A DNA stretch of 64,000 nucleotides from the NCBI GenBank assembly GCA_029204225.1, contig CM055101.1:35035683-35099682 (forward strand), given 5' to 3'. Origin of the DNA: Diphasiastrum complanatum. Its lineage: Eukaryota; Streptophyta; Lycopodiopsida; Lycopodiales; Lycopodiaceae. The notes under the pieces are model-generated. The model did no database searches and had not been told where the DNA came from. It saw only the letters and a program-made list of their open reading frames with translations. The position numbers and the translations under genes are program-made. This document shows positions 35,788 to 47,263 of the stretch, piece by piece (positions within the stretch are counted from its first letter, which is position 1; the number at the start of each line of letters is the position of its first letter).

Positions 35788-37130
35788 TTACCCAAACCAG
35801 TTGATGTAGATCCACTGCCGATGGACGATTATCCTAGGCCATTTGTGTCTCAACTTATGTAGCCAAACAGCTTCCTGAGTAGCAGAACTCAACACTTTAT
35901 ATTTGGCTTCTGTAGAAGAAAGAGAAATAGTATCTTGCTTCTTGCTAGACCATGTAAAACAATCGCTACCAAAATTGAAGGCATAACCTGTTGTTGACTT
36001 TCTATCATCTATACTTCCTGCCCAATTAGCATCAACATAGCCTTGCAACTTAGGTAAAACACTTTGTCTTTTGTAAATTAGGCCAAGGTTAGGTGTACCC
36101 TTCACATACCTCAAAATCCTTTTTGCAACTTTCCAATGGTCCATAGTGGGTGATGACATGAATTGACTAATCAAACTTACAGCATAGCATATATCAGGAC
36201 GTGTAGTCGTAAGATATATCAAACTCCCAACTAGCTGACGAAATAGAATAGCGTCAACATATGCGCTATCATCAATACGAGATAATTTCTTACCAGCTTT
36301 GCAAGGGGTGATGGAAGGTTTGCACTCTATCATGTGAAATCTCTCCAATACCTGGGAAGTATTTGGGACCGGTTGGTATGAAGGGCACTCATTGCCAGTG
36401 TGTGCACCTCGACAGTGAGGGCACCACGTGTAATCTCATCTATGGTGGATTTGGCCAGTGGGTAACTGACCCGGCATCGAACTCTGGATAGACTTAAGAG
36501 TGTTTTGAAACTCTTTCGTGAGTTTCTCCATCTGTTGTTGGTGTTGCTGGTTAAGCAACTCCATCTGTGTTTTCCACAACCGTTCTCGAGTTTCGTCGTT
36601 TGGTCGAGCTTCTTGGACAGCACGATGTGCTCTCCGTTCACATGGTTCATCGACATCAGAGCCCTTGTCTTCCTCTCGAATGGCATCAGACATGGCTTGT
36701 TTCAATGATGTATATTCATCATTGGAACGAAGTTCACGTCTTATCCATCGTGGGAGTCCAACGAGGAACAAAATTATGAGCATAGACTCAATGGGTTGTT
36801 CTTGTACCTGACTTTTTAATCTTTTAAATCATTCAATATAGTCACGTACTTTCTCGCCTTTTGTCATTTTGATGTTACTTAGCTTGACAAAAGGACTTTC
36901 TATCAAGTGAAATGGCTTGAAGCGTTTGATAAAGGCCTCCTTCAAGAGTGACCAGTCACGTTTATCTTCACGATCAAGGTTAAAAAATCACTCTCGTGCT
37001 CGATCGATCATGGTCATCGAAAAGAGCTGTACCATGGCTTCCAGTGATGTCTTGTTATTGATGTCACATGCATTCTCAAAGACTTGAAGAAATCTTTGAG
37101 CATCAGTGTTACCATCGTACTTAGGTAAAT
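35788..37130 (-). pseudogene. Gypsy-type Gag joined in frame to copia RT/RNase H
   Basis: Minus strand from about 37130: PKYDGNTDAQRFLQVFENAC and later DWSLLKEAFIKRFKP, the retrotransposon Gag domain of gypsy elements. LPRWIRRELRSNDEY follows, then an acidic/Gln-rich coiled region. After a TGA (36438-36436) the same frame reads the zinc knuckle CPHCRGAHTGNEC (CX2CX3HX4C). Ten codons later it passes without a frame change into copia sequence: LERFHMIECKPSITPCKAGK (36350), QLVGSLIYLTTTRPDICYAV, then RNase H with YVDANWAGSIDDRKSTTGY and SLSSTEAKYKVLSSATQEAV. Coding similarity stops near 35840. Stops also lie near 36990 and 36845. Superfamilies of the two halves differ, so this is a junction of two elements, not one polyprotein type. 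Confidence 0.75.
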
Positions 37131-37609
37131 CTAGCTTTGGGGTACGTTTTTCAGTACGTGGAACATTATTCGCAAAAGCTCCGTTTAAGTGAGCTCATGC
37201 ATGTGAAGATTCGGCAGCATGAAAATGTGGTCGTTCATATGGAGCTTCATAACGCATGGGTTACCATCTGTCGAATGGGTTGGGGGATGGCTGTTGGTCA
37301 AGATCTGACTCAAAGCATCGGTCGAGACGTGAGCAAATGCGTCAGTTGAGATATAACTCAAGACATGGCAGGATTGGCTCGGTCAAGAGTTGATATGTAG
37401 CGGTCTGGTCCAAACAAGACTTGTGGCTAGGCTTGGGAAGGAGCGTGAAGCATCGGTTGAGAACTGAGCTGCGCGCTAGTCAGAACGAAAATGGTGAGCT
37501 CTGTAATGAAGGTGTGGAAGTCCTGAGAGCGATGGTTTTGTCGCACAGATCGAAATGGTTTGGGACGGTTTAATGTCTGTGTAGCTGTGGAATGGCGCCA
37601 AATGTTCAC

Positions 37610-38708
37610 AAATTCTCTGAATCAAAGAACACGGTTTTGTTGTTTCTTTTACTTCTTCTTCGTTCTTCTGTAGTTACAGTTCTTACGGTTCTTCCTCTTA
37701 TTAGTACAGTTACAAAACAGAGGCGTTACTCAGATTGCAATGTGTATTTCCTAGCCTGTCAGTGGAAGTCACAGATCCGATACTCAGCTACATGCGTAAG
37801 CCAGTCATGTAACCAGACATAGCTCAAGAAGATCAATATTCTGACATAGGGAGCAATCCTACCACTATCTACTAAATCAAAAAGCAATCAAGAACAAGAT
37901 TAACTACTGAAACAAGGCACAAGAAACAAGTAACTAGATTCCTAACAGTATTTTAACAGTTTAAGAATCAAGAAAGACTCATTTCTTGATGCCTAGATTG
38001 CTCAAGAACAATCAAGAACTAGAATGTAAGGAAGTATGCAAGATCTACACCACTATTCCAGCCTATTTAGTTTACTTGAGTGCTGATTCCTACCTTATTC
38101 CACAAACAAGAAATGAATCCTAATCCACAACTAAGCAAGAAACAAAGAAACAAGAAACTAGTTAATCCACAATACAAGGAAATCAAGCATGCTCATAGAA
38201 ACTTCACTCAAGAACATTGCCATGAACAAGGAGCTTAGCAATTATCAAGAACTCGTGGAGGATCTTCTTTATTTGCTCAAGAGAACTTGACAATACATTC
38301 AAAGCTCCCTCACAAGAGAGGGGGGCCCTTAAATAAGCAAGAAGGCTGCCCATGTGGAGCCCAAGTGGCAATTCCACCGAATTAGAAATTACATGTGGAA
38401 TTTGCCCTCCCACTAAAGGTCACCATCAAAAGGTGGCTCACTCTAACTAATTTAAGAGGGGTCTACATTTATTTACAAAGCCTAGGAAATATGACTAGCT
38501 CCTACATGGTCGTTCCTTCTCTAGGATACACCATGTAGGCTCACATAGCTATTTCACTATCATCCTAGCTAGTAATTTCTCGGCTCTCATGCTCGGCTCT
38601 CAGCTTCTTCTGCTCTCCTCCTTCTAAAACCTCCTCGGTCATAGGTGAGAGGTATTTTGTGTCTTCGGCTTGGCTCGGCATCTGGGGATTCTCTGGAATT
38701 TGCTAACA
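37610..38708 (-). repeat. Gypsy 5' LTR (about 1.1 kb) with PBS at its inner edge
   Basis: In minus orientation it runs from TGTTAGCAAATTCC (38708) to GAATTTGTGAACA (37610): TG...CA ends with inverted TGTT/AACA. Two bases later comes TGGCGCCATTCC (37606-37595), a gypsy-type PBS. Gag coding sequence follows downstream at 37.1 kb, as expected. The outer edge interrupts the inverted copia-2 RT copy, so this gypsy element inserted into it. No second LTR of the family is seen. Confidence 0.65.
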
Positions 38709-39505
38709 GACATATTGTCGATTGTCGTGTCTTCATAGCCTTCAGACTACTTCATGAAGATTTCCTCCTCTAGATCTTTGTGGAGAAAGGTTGTTTTCAC
38801 ATCAATCTGGTGAATTTCCAGATTGTGTTGTGTGGCGTATGCAAGGAGTAGCCTTATGCTTGTCATCTTGACCATGGGAGAATATGGGTCGAAATAATCA
38901 ACACCATATCTCTGCGTGTAGTCCTTTGCGACAAGCCTTGCTTTGTAGCGGCCAATAGTGCCATCTGATTTCATCTTCTTCTTGTATACCCACTTGCAGT
39001 CGACTGTTTTTCTGTTTTCTGGTAGTGGCTCTAATGTCCATGCCTTGTTTCGCCTCATCGACTCGATCTCCTCTGACATTGCCTGCTTCCAGAATTCAGC
39101 CTTTGGACTCTGGATAGCTTCTTGGTATGTTGTTGGCTCTTCATTGAAGCTGCAGTATTCGTACTGTGTGTCCTTGCTCCACTGAAGATTGTCAGAGTAG
39201 CGGTCTAGAGGTCTTCTTTGTCTTGTTGACCTTCGAGGTTCGTTTCGTCGCTGCTCGAATATTTCTTGTTCGTGGGGTCGATCTCTTCTTCCTGCTGTTC
39301 TGGAGTCTGGGGCTCTGCATTCTGATTTGATGTATGTCCTCGATATCCCTCTTTAATGGGCAGTAGTGTGAAGATCTCATGGACTCTTTCGTCTTTCAGT
39401 CTAAGGAATGTGGACTCATGAAACTTCACATCTCTGTTCAAAACAATCTTTTTCGTGGTTGGATCGTAGAGCCTGTACACTTGTGTTCCATTCGAGACAC
39501 ATTAG
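38709..39505 (-). pseudogene. Copia-2 integrase C-terminus and RT fragment (inverted third copy)
   Basis: The minus strand carries MYRLYDPTTKKIVLNRDVKF (39480), the acidic linker, then SEEIESMRRNKAWTLEPLPE (39076) and RT up to HQIDVKTTFLHKDLEEEIFM at 38747. This reaches slightly further than in the two direct copies, where RT breaks off near NLEIHQID. It starts abruptly: sequence equal to 10282 of copy 1 joins sequence equal to about 13205. The LTR, PBS, Gag, protease and most of integrase are missing. The far end is cut by the gypsy LTR. Confidence 0.8.
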
Positions 39506-41839
39506 TCAATGGTAGCCCTCTACGGTGATACTATGAAGACACCTTTACCATAGATCTGGTTTGAGGTGCATTTTAGATTTCTTCTCATTTTCTTCTATTC
39601 TTTTCTCGTGTCTAACAGTTAGACTTCTTTTTTTTTCCATGTATATTCCTACCCAATTTTTTTTACAATACCCTCTATTTGATACTCTTGGAAAATACAA
39701 AAAAAAAAATATGTGAACACTTCGATTTTTAAACGTGGGCTCGAAAGATATTTTTTGATCCAGAATTCCACCGACATTCTCCATGATAGCTTGCATCCGC
39801 CGCCTACCCTCAAATTTCCCTATAAATTTGTCGCATGTTCCTTCCTTCCTTCATAATTCTTAGGAGAGCTCATGTCAGATTAGCAAATCTCTGGCGCTTT
39901 TCCGGACTTCGCATCCAATTCAGCCGATTTCAACTGCACACTGATCGCTCTCAAAAATGCTTTCATACAACTGTTCTTCAGAGCCAGTTGTAGCCGCCAT
40001 CAATTTCAAACTGACCGCTATCTCCATTGCTCCTTCAGATGCATACATCATCTGATTCACTTGCCATGCAAATCTAGCCACCATCTTCAGCTCTATTTGC
40101 ATCTGCCATCTTTCACAGGTACCCTCTGTTTGTATCCGCCATCTGTATACACCATCTGTATCCACTATTTGTATACACCATCTGCATCCACCATCTTCAG
40201 CTCTATTTGTATCCGCCATCTTTCACATGTACCCTCTCTTTGTATCCGCCACTGTACCTATCAGTTTCATATGCCCACCACCAACAAATTCTTCCATCAA
40301 ATTCCATCCGACGACTGCCACCTTTTTGCATCCGATGACCACCTTTTTTTTCTTTTTACTACATCCGCCACCCTCATTTTGCTTTCTGAATTCTTTTGAG
40401 TTTCGTCTGTTTTTCGAGATTCGTCTGTTTTTTGAGTTCTTCTATCTTTTGCGTTTCGTCTATTTTTTGAGTTTGTCTATCTTTCGAGTTTTGTCTATTT
40501 TTCGAGTTCGTCTATCTTTCGAGTTTCGTCTATTTTTTGAGTTCGTCTGTTTTTCGATATTCGTCTATTTTTTGAGATTCATCCGTTTTTCGAGATTCGT
40601 CTATCTTTCAACTTTCGTCTGTCCTTCAACTTTTGTCTGTTTTTCGAGTTTTTCTATTTTTAATTTGAGTCTCCTCACTTTTTGATACCTCTGCATCTTT
40701 TCGATCCATTTGCATTCCTCACCACTAAAACACTCCAAAAATGACTGAATAAGATTCCGAACACAGTGCTGACGTACCAAAGATGTCTCAGACTTTAAAA
40801 TTGGTTTCATGTGAACATTCTGCCATGTTCCAGTGGTACAACCAAGCCCAAATGCTCTTCCAGATGCTTGATTTCAAAATTCCTCAGTGGAAAGTACATT
40901 AGAGCCTCTACCTTATGTACCAGGCTTATGAAATTTTGCAGTCAAAGAGCTGATGTTCTGTGTTGATATTCCCAATCTTCAGCTCTATTTCTACTTGGTT
41001 GTTAGTAGTCTTACTGATGCGAATGGAATTGCAGTCGCAAACACGAAACACAACAAGTCGGATGGATTTCAGATATGATTGCTGGTCATTGCCAGCTGTA
41101 TCATTCCTACAGTCCTCCAGAATGTAGACAGACATTGTTGTACTACGTTACTAGATTAATGTAGCATTCAACAGAATTCAAACCAAGGTGCGAAATTAAA
41201 TGAACAAGTGAATCAGACACACGAATAGCAACAGACTAATTTACATTCAAGATCAGATAAGATAAGAGTGATATGTGCGCAACGGCTACAAAATCATCTA
41301 TTGATTCTTCTGGTTCTTCAAACACTGCATCCAGATTCACTCAGTCTGTTGGCGTGAGAGAAATACAGTTCTCCCACGACTAATATCTCGCTTACTAGCA
41401 GACTTGTGGATCTACGGATCCTATGCAGAATTGTCTCGCACGCAGGCGGATGCGTATTCTGTCTGTGTGTCTTCTTGCTTACTAGCATTAGACTACTTCA
41501 TGTGTATGTATCAAGTATCATTCAGAAAGTATATAGTCATGTCATATAACTTCTAGATTAGAGTGATTAAACATCTATAACTAATCATGAATTTAAAGAG
41601 TGGCAGATTAGCCACGACCTAGAGTGTATCTGCTAACGTCATGCTATTAGATCAGATATCTGTACTTCTGGGTACTTGCATGATCTTGTTGGTCCTTTTT
41701 GGAGCATGAGGGCAGAAAAAGGTGTCGCGACAATTTTCATGTCGCTTCGAGTCGTTTGACTTTCTTGTCGTCTGACTTTCTCCTACAGTGTACTGCGAAA
41801 AATTCTCTTTCGCGAACTTTTCATGTTTGTGTCTTTTCG
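39506..41839 (-). repeat. Inverted, diverged copy of the noncoding half of the composite block
   Basis: Reverse complement of 7950-10282 of copy 1, with many substitutions and small indels (roughly 90-95% identity by eye). It contains the inverted purine-rich repeat (40390-40680), the GGATACARATG repeats (40085-40260) and the small conserved frame (41135-40926). The junction at 39506 is the deletion point described for the copia-2 fragment. Confidence 0.85.
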
Positions 41840-43121
41840 TCAGGGTGTTCGCGAACATTTTTTGCTTTGTGTCTTTTGACTTTCGCGTTCGCAAACTTTT
41901 TCGTCAGAGTGAGGGCTGAAAGCTAGCAAATCTTTGATAATAGAAGTGTTTTGTTTCTTCAGCTCCCTCTCAAAGCATGATATCTTGACGAATCCAAGGC
42001 TGCTCCTCGGTCTCTCAAAAAGTCCTTTGTCTAGGGCCTTTGTAAAAATGTCAACAACCATGTCTTTCGTTCCAATGAAGGTGGTCTGCAGCATCTTCTT
42101 CTCAATCAGATCCCTGATCAAGTGGTACTTGATCGCGATCTGTTTCGTTCTTGAGTGGAACACAGGATCTTTCGTTAGATGTATTGCAGATGTGTTATCC
42201 ATCTGCAAAACCAGAGGCTCATTCCTTGTTTTGCCCAATTCGTCTAGGAACTGTCTGAGCCAAATTATTTCATTGGCCATTTTCGCTGATGCAACGTACT
42301 CTGCTTCGCAGGATGACTAAGCCACAATGGTCTGCTTCTTGTTGACTTAGAGAACTGCTGCTCCTGACGCAATGGTGCATCCTCCTGAGACGCTTTTACA
42401 ATCGTCCTTGAGGGATGCCCAGCTAGCATCACTATAGGGAAGCATCTTGAACCCTGCATCATGACAATAACACAAGCCATAATCTCTCGTTAATTGAAAA
42501 TATTGCAAGATTCGTTTTGCAATCCTCCAGTGTGTCGAACATGGATTCGTGCAGAATTGACTCATTCTGAACACTGCATAAGCAATGTCAGGACGTGTGT
42601 TGTTGGCAAGGTATATCAGCAAACCTATCAGCTTCCTATAAGGTGTGAACTGCATTTGTTCTTTCTTTTCTTCGGTCCTCGGACAATCATCGTTTGTCAG
42701 CACTGTTCCTGCGAGCATTGGAGTATTTGTTCCTTTGTAATTCAGCATCCCAAAATCCTCTAGGATTTTTTGGTTGTATCTGGACTGGTGAAGGTACAAC
42801 TTACCTTCCTCATAGTCCCTATCAATTTGCAAGCCAAGGTAAGACCTAGCTTCTCCCAGATCCACGATCTCGAAATGTTTCGAGATGGCTTCCTTCACTT
42901 TAGCAATCAACTGCTCACTCTTGCAGAGTATCAGAGTGTCGTCCACATACACAGCCACAATAATGATCTGCCCATCTGTAGCTCTGACATACACATTGGA
43001 ATCAACCATCAGTGGCTTGAATCCTAATGATTTCAGGGCTTGATCTTTCTTTTTGTACCATTGTCGAACTGACTGCTTCAGACCGTAGATACTCCTATGC
43101 ATTCTGCATGCATAATTAGGA

Positions 43122-43650
43122 AGTCACACTTGTAGTGTTTCACTCAAATTTTATTTCTAATCCAACAAATGGACTTATAATCACAGTTCTATCACTCCCT
43201 CACAAAGCTGGAATGAAGATAAGATGAAGTGAAAACTACTTTCAAACAAATCTTGCCAAGAAATGGATTTGATTGTCTCTAGAAAATCACTAAGGTCTCT
43301 CTCTTGTAGTGTTTCACTCAAATTAGATTTCTAATCCAACAAATGGACTTATAATCTCAGTTCTAGCACTCCCTCACGAAGTTGGAATGAAGATAAGATG
43401 ATGTGAAATCTACTTACAATCAAATCTTGCCAACTTTGGCTATTTTTGGACAATAACATGACCAAATCTCCCTCACACTTTTTGATGTACTTTCAAGACC
43501 TATAAAACAAGTTTAGAGGACCTGATTTCAGCCTAGATTAATTAGATATGATGACCCTATGTCAAATCTAATCAATGACACTCAATCTTGGTAGCTTATC
43601 CTAAGATTTCCACCAAAAATTACATCAAAAGCTCACAAATTGAATTTCTT
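43122..43650. repeat. Insert with a ~130-bp direct repeat inside copia-1 RT
   Basis: CTTGTAGTGTTTCACTCAAA ... TCTTGCCAA occurs at 43128-43260 and again at 43303-43437, about 90% identical. The insert has no gene. At both edges the copia-1 sequence stops cleanly (AGGAAGT| and |GGATCC). Confidence 0.75.
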
Positions 43651-44292
43651 TGGATCCTGAGGTCATAAGCAGTTGCATATGCAAATAACAAACGTAGGGA
43701 CGAATGTTTGATGACAGGAGAGAAGGTTTCTGAGTAGTCGATACCATATCTTTGAGAAAATCCCTTTGCTACCAGTCTTGCCTTGTATTTTGAGACATTT
43801 TGATCCCGTCCATACTTGAGGTTGAAAACCCATTTGCATTTGACAGTCTTGCGCTTCTGTGGTAATGGCTGCAATGTCCATACCTGGTTATTCCTCATGG
43901 ATTCCATCTCTTCATTCATGGCTTGGATCCATTTGTCCTTCTCTAGACATTCAATCGCTTCCTCGAAAGTTTGTGGTTTGCCACTGAATCCACAGAACTC
44001 TTTTGATGCAGAAGTAGAGCTGTCTGGCACGTATCTTGCTGGCGCTCTTCGTGGTCTTGTTGACCTTCTAGGAGATCCTCCTGGGATAGCAATGCCTTTG
44101 CCTTTGTCTGCTATGCTAGGTCCGGAACCATCCTGATTTACAAGAACTGTAGTAGTAGGTTGTCTCTCAAGTCTTTCGTCTTCTGATTCATCACTCGAAT
44201 GCGAAGTGACTCCAAGATCATCGTCTTCGTGTTCATCTTCTGCTCGCTCTATCGCTGGTGGCAAATCGTAGTACTGTCTCTCTAGAACTTCA

Positions 44293-45222
44293 TGGCTGAT
44301 TCCTCAACAATGCTTTAAAGCATTGGTAATGAAAATGCTTTCTTGCATCTCAACCTCTTAGAAAAGCAACTAAACATTTGATTAATTTGATCGTGGGTAT
44401 GTCTTACCAACAAAAATCCTATTATAACGTTTTTGAAAAAAAATTTCTCCACTAGCATAGACAAGTATGCCAAAACAATTTGATTTTTATTCTCCCTAGC
44501 AGTGTTGTCAAGCTGCAAATAAAGTATTTCTGGAAGATTTTCACCAAATTTGCAAATTATCTTATGTACAACGGTGATCGTCAAATTTGGATCATTTCGA
44601 ACATTGGGATAATAAAAAAAGACCTTGGACTCCAAAGTGCCATTAAACACAAGTGCTCCAACGAGATGAACCTGAATAAAATATGCCTTGTTCAAATTTT
44701 TGGGCACTCTGACAAAATGAGACAACATTGTTTTCTTCTGATCCATATGAGAAATTGGCAAAAATCTAGCTTGGTATTTTTTATGATAGAAGTTTGTAAG
44801 TGAATCTCACATGTGTGGAGGGTTCCCACGTGTGGAGAATTGTAAAGTAAATCAAAATGTTTGATATAGGGGTCTCATAGAATCTCATAGTCAAGCATTT
44901 AGGTGTAGGATGTTGATAGGGTCAAATTTGGCATAGATGGCAAATTATCCATTTCCACTTGTAATGCCACTATTGAGCCAAAATAGAGTAGGAGGCCAAG
45001 CTCGTGCCAATTAGAGTGTAGACAAGTGTAATGCTTTTTGATGAAGTTTAAGAGGTCCAATAGGATTTAGAGGTAGAACCATGAGTGGTCCAATAGAATT
45101 TGAGGTTTGCTTGAAAATGGTCCAATAGAATTTAGAGGTGCATGGATCAATGGTCCAATAGGATTAAGAGGTGGCAAAGTGTGGTCCAATCATAGTTAAG
45201 CATAGTGGTAGCTCATTGGCCA
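44293..45222 (-). pseudogene. Insert carrying a DUF7869-like, transposase-type fragment
   Basis: Minus strand 44775-44315 reads MDQKKTMLSHFVRVPKNLNK, FIQVHLVGALVFNG, then LPEILYLQLDNTARENKNQI, NVIIGFLLVRHTHDQINQMF. From family memory, the pattern LYLQ-DN-(R)ENKN ... FL-VGHTH-DIDQ-FS belongs to DUF7869 proteins. These are common in plant and animal transposon-derived genes and may be a DDE-type nuclease. Here Gly of VGHTH is Arg and the second Asp of DIDQ is Asn, so it is decayed. The remainder (44800-45220) is noncoding, with five units of GGTCCAATAGRATTTAGAGG. The insert lies in the integrase-RT linker of the inverted copia-1 copy and replaces about 15 bp. Confidence 0.6.
45050..45195. repeat. 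Imperfect repeat GGTCCAATAGRATTTAGAGGT, five units
   Basis: Units begin near 45055, 45094, 45119, 45150 and 45183 (spacing 25-39 bp). A related inverted phrase (ATGATTGGACCTCTAAACAC) lies at 48748-48767 inside the copia LTR, hinting at LTR-derived sequence. Confidence 0.6.
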
Positions 45223-45723
45223 TTGTCTTGCTCTTATCAAATCTGACATCTCTTACTGTTTTCATAGTGTTCGTGTCTGGCATATAGACTCTGTAGTATG
45301 ACGAATTGTTGTCATTACCAGAAATCCTTGTTCAGCTTTCTCATCAAGCTTCTTTCGAAGCTTATCAGGAATATGTGCATAACTTGCACAGCCAAAGATT
45401 CTGATGTGAGACAGGTTGGGCTTTCTACCCCACCGTAATTCATGTGGTGTCGTGTGAGGGACACCAAACTTCCCTGTCCTGTTTTGGTTGTATGCAGTAG
45501 TAGCTACTGCTTTAGCCCACAGTACTCTTGGAGCCTTCGAGTAGGCCGTCATGCATCTGGACACTTCCATCAGGGTCCTATTCTTCTTTTTCACAACACC
45601 GTTGTGATGCAGTGTGTAGGCTGCTTCTATGAATGATGCCACGATCATTGCAGAAGTCAATGAAGTGATTCGAGATGTATTCGCCACCTCTATCTGTCGG
45701 CTGCAAGAAAACAAAAGAAGAAG

Positions 45724-46098
45724 ATGGCTGGATACGAAGATGTTCCATCTCATAGTGCAGACAATGGAGATGAAAAAAAAGACAGCCTCCAACCGAGACA
45801 TACCCGCCATCGACGAATCTCACATGTTGCCTCCTCTCCTCAGCACGAGATCTTGGACATGCAGCTCCTAGTGCAATCACTTACTCGACGTTCCAGATCT
45901 CCGTCCCCATCGGGACCACCTCCAGTTCCTATAGCTTCTATGGTGGCCATCCACCCACAGGCAACAGTTTCAGGGGAGGTAGAAAGGGAGCAGCCTACAA
46001 CTACACGAGCAGAAGACACAATTGCAGCTGATCCCACTCACGAAGACACAACAAAAGGAATAAGAGAAGCTGAATCTGATCAAGTGTCGCAAGTAATA
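45724..46098 (+). pseudogene. 5' part of the unknown coiled-coil gene (third copy)
   Basis: Reads MAGYEDVPSHSADNGDEKKD through VEREQPTTTRAEDTIAADPT to DQVSQVIV, one open frame matching minus-strand 5407-5030. The frame is more open here than at 5.1-5.4 kb. It continues after 46100 only into unrelated sequence. It starts 23 bp from copia-1 integrase, just as in copy 1. Confidence 0.55.
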
Positions 46099-46099
46099 G

Positions 46100-46240
46100 T
46101 GATGGAAGGCTTTCCAGCACAGACTAGTGATGTATATGTTGGTGGTATAGCCTTGGAAATTTTGGTGGTATATGTTGGATTTATTCATTCTATCCCTAAA
46201 TCCCATGGTTAATCTAGATTCATTCATGAGTTGAACTATC
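46100..46240 (-). repeat. Fragment shared with 13935-14075, inverted
   Basis: Reverse complement of bases 13935-14075 (AATCTAGATTAACCATGGGA ... GAAAGCCTTCC), about 95% identical. In copy 1 this fragment is joined to the end of copia-2 RT. Here it is joined to the start of the block (equivalent of 5030) on one side and to unrelated DNA on the other. Confidence 0.75.
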
Positions 46241-46321
46241 AAGGGAGTCTCGATGGTCAAATTGTCCAAGGAAGTCAAACTGTCGAAGGAGTATGGAGTG
46301 TTGACTATCCACAAACGCTCG

Positions 46322-46354
46322 AATGTTCGATTCGAACAACTCGAATCGAACATT
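46322..46354. repeat. Perfect 14-bp inverted repeat, 5-base loop
   Basis: AATGTTCGATTCGA, loop ACAAC, TCGAATCGAACATT. It lies in TCGAA-rich sequence (46260-46400) with no gene. Confidence 0.8.
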
Positions 46355-46861
46355 TGAATCCTTGTTACCTCTAGCTATTTGACTCCAACTCGAATCCACA
46401 AATTGTCGACTGTTCTACTCTTGTGAAAAAATGACAAGGCCCTAATGGCCATGTCTTCCTCCTTGTCTCTCTCTCAGGCCCCCATGTCTGCTCGCAAAAA
46501 AGTCGATTTCCAAGGTTTCCTGCAAAGTGGAAGTATATATGTATTTTTTGTCAAATTGTTACAACAATCACTTATAAAATCATAAACAGATTTACTTACA
46601 TTTCAATAAAATGATTGTTATGAAATCACTAATCTAGAGAAGCATTAAGTTACCATATCTTGTTCATTAGCTTGAAAAGACTAGTAAAGCATGTAAATTA
46701 TGACCACCCACAATTGTTGATGGTTGGTTGGGTGCAATAGTATGTGTGGCCGCTAGAAAATACTTCTTCTGAAAAATTTAAAATTCCTCCTCACTTGGCA
46801 TATTGGCCTCATATGCCTTGCTCTCAGCATTGTTGGAAGGGCATCTGTTCCAGTGACCCAT

Positions 46862-47263
46862 TCAGTTTGAATCTGCATAGTTGATGCCATCTTTAAGGTT
46901 GTCATCATCAAAATTAATAGAGTCACCAAACTTTGTAATCATGTTTGAAAGAAGAGATAGCATGTCATCTTCTCTAAGGTCCGTAACATCACCAATATCA
47001 TTTAGGGACAAAAAAGGAGTGTCATTTATAAAGTACATAGGCAGATCCAACAAGATTTTGCTTTGGTCATTCTCACTTATAATAGATAAGAAAGAAATTG
47101 ACAAAGCACGGGCCCTCGCAGGGTCATATTCAAAGTCTAACCTTACCTCCTCTTCCTCTCCCTGAACATCATCATCATCAGAGATTAGAGTAGAAATATA
47201 AAATGCAAAGGCCATGCCTTTTTTAACAAAGCTATAAATATGATTGTGCTCTTCACAGAACAC
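46862..47263 (-). pseudogene. Gene X2 fragment (second copy), fused to a broken copia gag
   Basis: Minus strand: ISDDDDVQGEEEEVRLDFEY, ARARALSISFLSIISENDQS, MYFINDTPFLSLNDIGDVTD, LREDDMLSLLSNMITKFGDS, ending NYADSN and a TGA at 46862. The order (acidic start, RALS, FIN--FLSLNDI, LRE(D/N)) matches X2 at 30.9-31.2 kb. Upstream it abuts copia Gag at about 47265. The function is unknown. The fragment lacks the C-terminal part seen at 31.3-31.8 kb. The region down to 46400 shows no further gene I can support. Confidence 0.45.

Larger units (their letters stand above)
41840..45700 (-). pseudogene. Copia-1 pol, inverted third copy, with two foreign inserts
   Basis: Integrase core and C-terminus at 45700-45223, integrase linker and RT N-terminus at 44292-43651, RT palm to RNase H at 43121-41840. 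The RT box is intact YVDD (AVYVDDTLIL, near 42965), and the frame that is broken at 6304 and 6525 in copy 1 is open here ([29 protein letters not shown]). This copy is therefore closer to the functional ancestor at these sites. It is interrupted at 43122-43650 and 44293-45222 by unrelated sequence. Each insert replaces a short stretch of element (about 88 and 15 bp). RNase H ends DIFTKALDKGLFERPRSSLG. Confidence 0.85.
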
